NCBI RefSeq assembly: GCF_020784725.1
Contig: NZ_JAJGTZ010000028.1
Span: forward strand, 1 to 64,000
Length of the DNA: 64,000 bases
Direction of reading: 5' to 3'
From: Limosilactobacillus reuteri
GTDB lineage: Bacteria; Bacillota; Bacilli; Lactobacillales; Lactobacillaceae
A model generated the notes under the pieces. It did no database searches. It was not told the origin of the DNA and was given only the letters and a program-made list of their open reading frames with translations. The position numbers and the translations under genes were made by a program. Below are positions 22,401 to 31,400 of the stretch, piece after piece; the stretch's first letter is position 1, and each line of letters starts with the position of its first letter.

Positions 22401-25400
22401 ATTACCGATAACTTGAATGTCTTTGTCAGTTAATTGGTAAGTTTGACCATTAGAAAGCTTAACTTCAAATTTATCAGGATCTAATGCTACTACACTTCCT
22501 GTATAAGGAGTTTCTTGGCTACCATTAAAGCCAATCGTTGCATTCGCCTTACTAATTGTGACACTAGCTAAACCATTGAAGTTCCAAGTGTAATTATTGT
22601 TAGTGGCAATCTTACTTTGGCTAGAATCCTTAAGCTTCAAGTAGTAAGTACCAACATTTACTGGGTTAGCGATTACTTTTCCATCTTTATCCACCCATTC
22701 ATAATCGTCAGCAGATAAAGTTGGGGCAGTAAGATTTACACCATTGTTAGTATTAATAGCGTTAGCAATCTTGTCCACCTTAATTTCAGGAGTTTGGCCG
22801 TTGTAAACCACATCATATGAACCTGAAGTAGTTACATCAGCACTAGCCTTTTCAATTGTAAAGGCTACCGCATCATTATTGTAAGTATAGTCATAATGAT
22901 TACTTTCAAGATTTCGAATCTGATCTAAGGCTTCCTCAGTTAATCTTACCTTGTAACTGCCCGCATTAGTTGGGGCAGGAATTTGATTGCCTTGCTCATT
23001 TATAAATTCAAGATCTTCAGGTTTTAAGACATAAGTTTGGCCATTTGATAACTTCACGCTAATGCCGTTAACGACACCATTAGTGGCTGGAATGACTACT
23101 GGGCTTGCGGTGTAAATTGATGAAGCTGAACCATCAAGAGTAATGCTTGCAGTAGCCTTTTCAATATGATAATTACCTTTACCTTGGTAATTCCAAGTGT
23201 AGTTGTTATTTCCAGCAATCGCATTTTGCACTTTTTGCCAACCAGCTTGGGTTAACCGAACGTGGTAAGTGCCAACTTCACTCGGTGTCGAAATCACTTT
23301 TCCATCTTGCAGGAACTCATAATCACTTGCCGTTAATTGTAATGTACTTGGCAAAGCAATTGTCTTTTCATTTGGATTATTAGTAGTGATTTCGGGAATA
23401 AAGTTAGAAGGATCAATCGTTGCCAGATCACCAGTCCAAGGAATCGTTTGCGTACTAGTAGCTGGTAAAGTGATCAACGCGTTAGCTTGATTAATAGTGT
23501 AGCTGCCACTACCAGTAATCTGGACATTTGACCAGTCCAAGTTAGCGACATTTACAGCCTTAACTTTAGCAATACCACTCTGCGTCAATTGAACAGTGTA
23601 GGTACCGGCATCACTTGGGGCGGTAGGATAAGTTTGACCATCCTTAACCCATTCATAGTCACCGGCAGTCAAGCTTACGGAATTATTTCCCGGAGCGGTA
23701 ATCGTAACTACTGGAGTATAGCCACTGATTGGCGTGCCATCATAGGACTTTTCAGCATCCCCGCTGAGGGCGGCACTTGGCGTAGCTTTAGTAATAGTTA
23801 CTGTTCCTAGTCCTGCCTTACTAAAGTCATAACCATAATTATCAGCTTGAACTTTAGCGATGTTGGCGCGGCCTTGGTCAGATAATTCCACCTCATAAGT
23901 ACCAACATTGGTATTAGCACCCGCGGCAGTATTAACAAACTGGAGATCACCAGCTTGCAATTCATAAGTTAAGCCGTTACCTAACGTGATCTTAAAGTCA
24001 GCCGGATTAATCACCGCAACAGCACCGGTGTAAACAACCTTTTCATTTCCAGAAAGGGTTACGGAAACATTGGCATTTCTCGTAATTGATAAAGTAGCAC
24101 TACCAGCAGTTGTCCAATCATAGTTGTCAGTTTGTGATGCAAACTTCTTCAAACCGTTATCTGTTAAGGTAATCGTATAAGTACCAATAGCAGTTGGTTG
24201 TGCTACTACTTGTCCGGCGGCATTAGTGATTATTACATCGTCCGCCCCTAAGCTGACACCTGCTGGCAGGTCGACCGTTACGCCATTATTGGTGGTAATT
24301 GATAATGGGAAGTTACTGTAATCGATCGTGACTGGTTGGCCATTGTAGTCAGTGCTTTGACTACCAGCAATATTAAGCGTAACCGTTGCTTTGTTAATTA
24401 CATAAGTAAAGGCACCATTAACACTAGTAAAGTCATAATTTGGATTTTCTTGATTCAATTTATCAGTATAATCCTTGTTCAAAATCAAGTAGTAAGTTCC
24501 AGCATTAACTGGTTGACCTGCAAATTTTACATACTGATCCCCATTCTTGGTGTACCAAGAGTAGTCACTCGTCGAAATATCATGAGTCAAAGTGAAAGAT
24601 TTGTCATTAGTTGTGTCATAAGCAGACCAAACAATTTGGCCATAGATCGTCGCATCGTTAAGCGCCTGACCATTATACGTTTGTTCGACCTTGCCGCTAA
24701 TGGTAACGGTCGCTTCCGCCTTATTAATGGTGTAAATAGCACTACCCGTAAAGGCATCGTCAGCAAAGGCGACATTTGGCACGTCATTTTGACCGCGACC
24801 AGCTAAACTGATAATGTAATTCTTGATATTAGAAATCCCATCAGCCGTTAATGTAATGGTGTACTCTCCCACATTAGTTGGGGCGCTCCCATCCGGAGTA
24901 TTCCAAGTGTAGTCCCCGTCTTTAAGAAGATAAGTCTTATTAGCATCAGTAACACCAGGGAAACTTACAGATACTTCAATCTGCCCATTGCTGTTTACTT
25001 CTGCCGTAGTTGTAGCTTGACCGTTATAAGCACGTGAGTTGGCGCCAGTTAATACCCCACCTGCTGGTGCTTGCTTGATCACATAAGTGTACTCACCGCT
25101 AATTGCGTCAGCAGCAAAACTGTAGTTAGGGTTGGCGGCCTGAATCTTAGCGATCGAACTATCCTTAAGTTTCAAGTAGTAAGTGCCCGTGTCAGTTGGC
25201 AAACTAGTCATCTCAGTATAAGTGCCATCCGCATTCTTGGTGTACCAAGCATAGTCAGCTTCGGTCAAATCAGCAAGGTCTAGGCTTTGGCCATCAACTA
25301 AGCCACTTGGCGTCCAAGTAATTGAGTTAAGGACATCGCTAGCGGTAGTACCTTGACCATTGTAAACTTTCTCATCATTACCGCTTAAAGTGTCAGTAGC

Positions 25401-28400
25401 GGCCTTTTGATTAATCGTGTACTTGATCGTGCCACTTGCGGCATTAAAGCTGTAGTTAGGATTGTCCTTTTGCAATGTTTGCAAAGCAGAAGACTTCAAA
25501 CGAGCTTCATAAGTACCAGCATCGGTTGGAACCGCATCAAGCTTATTCCCGTCCGTATCATACCAATCAAAGTCACTAGCAGTAATATCCTTCATTGATA
25601 ATGGGGTGTTAGCAACAAGGTCGTTACCACTAATCGATAAGTCATTGACATCTAAGCTAGCTTCTTGACCATTGTAAGTCTTTTCTTGGCCCTTGCCAGA
25701 GATGGTGACATCAGTAATCGGCTTAGGAACGATTTTAAAGGTTGCTGAGCCAGTCACATTATCAGCACTAATTATTACATTGCCTTTGCCAGCATACTGA
25801 TCAATTGCCGCTTGCAAATGAGCTAAGCCAGCTGACGTTAATTCAATAGTATAAGTACCAGCATTGGTTGGCGCATTGCCATTAGCCCACGTGTAGTCAC
25901 CATCTTGTAAGTGATAAATACTATTTTCAGTGCTATCAGGGAAGGTCAAGTTAACAATAATGTCACCACCATTGTTGATTTCAGCGGTTGTGACTACTGT
26001 GCCATCAAATACCTTCTGGTTAGAACCTGACAAGCTTGCACTAGCATCGGTGGCCGCATTAATCGTGTAAGTTGCAGTGGTATTAAATGTCCACTTGTAG
26101 TTATCGCCATTGTTGCCAGTTAAGTTCTTCAACTTAGCTTGCCCAGCTGGTGATAATTCGACCGTATAGCTACCAGCGTTAATAGGATCGCCATTAGCAA
26201 ACTGTAAATCATCAGTAGTCAATTGAATTGTTTGCGCCGTGCCGTCTGGGGCATAAACAGTGGCTGAATAAGTCAAATTATACTTACCAGTGTTCAAATC
26301 ACTTGGCGTAGTAGTTTTCCCGTCATAGATCTTACTATCACTACCGTCTAAGCTGATCGTGACTTCGCCTTGGCTCACGTTAAAGGTGCCATAAGTAGTT
26401 ACATCGCTCGCAGCTTGTGGATATGCATAGTTAGTACCCAATGCACTCTTGATATTATCCAGGCCTTGAGATGATAAGACAACTTGGTAACTACCAACAT
26501 TGCCTGGTGTTTGACTAAAAATCAAGTCGCCATCTTTAGCTTGGTAATTTAATGTAGTATCATTTTCGGTCATCACAGTTAGAGTGTAGCCTTGAAGGTT
26601 CTTCTTAATAGCACTTAACCACTCATTAGAACCATAAGTTACACTTTGCTCATTGCCACCGACAGTAATCGTTACTGGCATTTGATCAACAAAGAAGTTG
26701 GCCCGTGCTGCAGAAGCTTGCGTCCAATTATAGTTGGTTGAGCCAGTTAAAGCTTGGAACTTCTTCAACCCTTGAGGAGATAATCTTACTTCATAAATGC
26801 CAACATTACCTGGAGTAGTTACAAACTCTAAATCGCCTGCTTCAAGCTTCACATTGGTATAGATTGGCTCATGTTCATTATCAATTGTCGCATTCTTAAC
26901 AGGTGCAGTAATGGTTATAGTGTAGCCATTCTCGCCCCCATATTGAATCGTCGAATTTTCACCATATTTAATATGTTCTGCGCCATTAATCGTAACGGTA
27001 GTATCAGCAGGTGTAATGACATAAGTAGCTGGTTCATGCTTGCCATCACCAGAATACAAATCAGATGAACCACTTCTACCAGGACTATTAGTCCCACTAA
27101 CAGCGTCCCAATCATAATCTGGAAAAGCTGACTGGAGTCTTTTTAGCAGTTGATCAGCAATTTTAACTTGATAAGTGCCGACATTGACTGGCATTTGACC
27201 ATTAGTAAAGCCACTAATATAGACATCCCCAGACTTCAACCCACCAATTGCTTGAATAATTTCAGCATCAGTTGGCACAGAAACACTGCTATTCCAATTA
27301 GTTAGTTCAATGTGGTAGGCGCTTGGATCGAGATCTAAATCCGTCCCGTAAGTGGTCGTTTGATTACCGCTTAAAGTAACTTGAGCCTTGCGAGCATAGA
27401 TTAAGAAATTACCAGTAGTATCACCTAAACTAATGTCATAATTACTTGCACCTGTTAAGGCCTTAATCTTATTAAGTGCAGAATTAGTTAGACGAACATA
27501 ATAAGTTGGATTACCTGTTTTATCGTTTTCTTGCGCATTAGCATGGCTGACTGGCTTACCGTCGCTATCGACTACTTCGAGATCATCTGGGGTCAAAGTG
27601 AAACTTTCTAATCCGCTTGGTTCGTCAGTTGAGTTACCCCACACTAGTTTAATATCACCATTATCAAGCTGTGTTTGGGTAATAGCTGCATCTTGACCAT
27701 TATAAACTTCTGATGCCGTTCCAGTTACGCCGATAATCAAACTTGCAGGATAAATTTGGTAAGTGATGCGCCCTGAAATGGTACTATTTCCATCCTTAAC
27801 AAATGTGTAGTTCGGGTTAGCTGTTGCAAAGGCTGATTTACCCTTTTCATTTAATTGTAAGTAGTAATAACCCGCATTAGTTGGAGCACTAATTTGATTA
27901 CCATCTTGATCAACCCATTCAAAGTCATCGGCAGTTAAGTTGGGAATGGTTAGGCCCTGAACATTATTAAAGCCAAAGTTCTTCTTAGTTTCTTCATTAG
28001 TTGGATCAAAGCTAACTGCTTGACCATTATATTCACTCTTTTCGTTCCCCGTTAATTGAACATTTGGTGAGACCGCTTGCTCAATTTGGAAAGTAGCGCT
28101 GCCTGTGTTGTCATTAGATAAGATGACATTGTCTTGACCAACAGCCGTATCAATCGCCGCTTGGATCTTCTTAAGGCCAGCAGCAGAGAGAGTCAGCGTA
28201 TACTTACCGGCATTAACAGGTGCGTTACCATCTTGCGTATTCCAAGTGTAGTCCCCATCTTCAAGAGTAAAGCTGGTTGGTAAGTTCACAATATTATTAC
28301 CATTAATTGATACCTTGATTGTCGAACCGTCAGTATACAAATCAGCTGTTGTTACGAAATTACCATTGTAACTCATCGAATTGTGCCCGCTAAGCTCAGC

Positions 28401-31400
28401 ATTAGCAGTCGCTGCCGTAATGGTATAGGTACCCATTCCGCTAACAGGTGTTGCAGACCAAGTTATATTATCACTATTAATCTCTTTGATATGGTCCAAA
28501 CCGGCTTGTGACAAGCGAACTTCATATTGTCCAACGTTAATTGGAACATTAGTAGTCCAAGTACCATTCACATTGAACTCAATATCGCCAGCAACTAAGT
28601 TATAAGTTGGGTTATTTGGTTCATTCAACTTAATTGAGAAACCATTTAAGTAATCGGTATTAGCACTTCCTGTGTAAGTGGATGAATTATTACCACTGAA
28701 TTCTGCGGATGCTTGAGCCTTGTTGATGACTAAAGTCCCAAAGCTAGTACCTTGACTAATCTTGTAGTTACCACCAACTACATTTTGAATCTTCGCAACC
28801 CCGGCATCAGCCAAGACAATGTGGTAAACACCAGTATTCGTTGCCGTGATCGGATTTCCGCTGATATCAACAATTTGGAAGTCACCAGAATCTAATTGGA
28901 CATTGCTTAAGCTAGCCGTTGCACCATCTTTACTACTAATACTTACCTGAACACTGTTATTGCCACTAGGATTGTAGTTAACGTTAATTGGTTGGCCTGT
29001 GTAAGTTTCAGTTTGCGTTCCGTCTACACTGACAGTATTTTCAGCCGCATTAATCGTATACTTAATCGTGCTGCTTACACTATCGAAACTGTAGTTATGA
29101 TTGTCAGCTTTTAATGTTTGCAAAGCAGAAGAATTCAAACGTGCTTCATAAGTCCCTGCATTAATTGGCGATGTTGCCATTTTATTCCCATTAGCATCAT
29201 ACCAATCAAAGTCACTAGCTGTAAGTCCTGTCAGCGATAGTGGAGTATTAGCAATAGTACCGTTACCGCTAATTGTTAAATCGGCCACCGCTAAGCTAGC
29301 TTCGTGCCCATCGTAAGTCTTGCGTTGGTCATTACCAGAAATAGTAACACTAGTAATTGGCTTAGGACTAATAATATAAGTAGCCGTACCAGTAATCGTT
29401 GAATTACCATCAGCATCTACCCACTTAATACTGTTATTACCATATGCTTTTATAATATTTTGTTTACCTTGAGCTGTCCAACGTAACTCATATGTACCAG
29501 CATTAGTTGGCAAAGCAATCGACCAAGTTTGACCATTATCAGATGAGAATTCAACATCTCCAGCTTGTAAGCTATAGAGATTAGCTGTAGGTCCTGTAAC
29601 TGTAGCATAGATTGGGTCATCACCAGGACCATTACCATTATTAAGGTCATTAAGAGTAATTGGATTGCCAGTATAGGTTGATTCATTAGTGCCCGACAAA
29701 GTTGCTGTTGCAACTGTGGTATAAGTTATATTGATCACCGTATCAGGCGTATCACCATTAACAGTCTGAGCTGGAATCCATTTAGGGAATGGAAGATTTA
29801 GCGTTGTTTCAGTAGTTGTCCCATCAGGATTAGTAACAACTTGTTTGATGATTCTCGTGTAGTTGTTAGGAGTTGGGATATTACGGAACTGTCCCCACTG
29901 ACCTGTCGTCCAGCCACTTCCAGTAAAGCCATCAAATACTACACCACTATCATCAGCATTTACACGTACAGGTCTAGTAAGCGTAGCTGATTGTGTTATG
30001 GTTTGGGTAACTGACGGTTGGCCCGGCTGATTTGGTGGTGTGACGTTAATTACGCGGTTAATTGTTTTTTCGGTTAACGATTTAGGGACATAGTAAGTGG
30101 TTAAATCGTTACGAACATACCAAGTTGGATCCGTTGCATTCGTAAATACTATTCCTGGATTAAAATTGGGAGAAGCAAAAGTATTGGTAGCATATATACC
30201 CTGCAATTGTATAGTAACCACAACATAGTCGTTGCCAGCATCTGGAACATTTACACTAAAAGGTTGATTACTCTTTGGCAAATTCCATGAACCAGAAATC
30301 ACATGAAAACCTGGATTTGCTGTGTCCCCTTCATTTTGATCCCATTGCCAATTGCCGCTATAGACAACTTTATTGGTTGTAGGATCAATTGTACCAGTTT
30401 GGGCATAAAAGACTTGAACTTGTGCATCTGGTCTAAATGAGTCTCCATTCTTATCCCCACCAGCAATCACAAATTTAGCGGTTATGGTTCTAGCTTCAGT
30501 TTTATTTGGAACATAGAAGATAGTATGCACCGGCTGAGCTTCGTAAAGAGATACAGCAGTCGTATAAGCACTTGAGCCTTTAGAATTATCACTGGTACTA
30601 CCATCACTACCATTCCAAGTAGGGAAAACAAATTGATTAGCTGGAATTTTATTAGTGTTTGAAGCAGGTCCCCCCGTATAAGCTGTATATCCCGTTAAGG
30701 TTGGTACATCTGCAGTTACATTCGCCCACTTCTGCGGTAAATTAGTCCATGTACCAGAAACCACATGGTAGCCAGGTGTACTACTATCACCTTTCTTAGT
30801 ATTCCATTGCCATGGGCCATAAGTAATATCTCCAGTTACCAAATCTTTTGTAGCTTGACGAGTATAGTAAACATCTAAAACCGCAGAAGTAAAGGCATTA
30901 CCAGCCTCGGTGTAAGTACCATCTTCATTAACCTTAGTCTTAATATAATTTACTGTCACAGTTCGAGTTGCTTGTGCTTGTGGATCAGTGTTAGTTACAT
31001 CTTGGGTTCTGTGGGCTAAATGAATAACAATGTTAGCACCATATAATGAAGGAGCTGCCGTAGCATCCCACTTATAATTTGGCACTGTCCAATCACAATC
31101 TGGATCGGTAAAAGGTTTACCATAGCTAGCGGTAAAACTGACACCGTCCGGCACCCCCGTTACACTAACAGATTTATATTTTCTTGTATTGACGTCTACT
31201 GGAAACTTAAGATTATTGCTATATCCACCATTATCGGGATTTTGAATATCAAACTGAACAAGTTCCTTCTTTTCCGTATTATCCCAGTAAGTAATGGTAA
31301 ACTGCATTTGATCAGTCACCGTTACCTTAGCAGTAGCTGGAGTAGTTATGGCAGTATATTGCTGACCATTCACAGAAACTGGATAAGTTGCAATAACTTT

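Noticed and set aside
24336-24806. 156-aa plus-strand ORF opposite the MBG adhesin
   Set aside because: It is a mirror frame of a repetitive coding region, without a ribosome binding site or recognisable domains. Many similar frames occur opposite all three adhesins.
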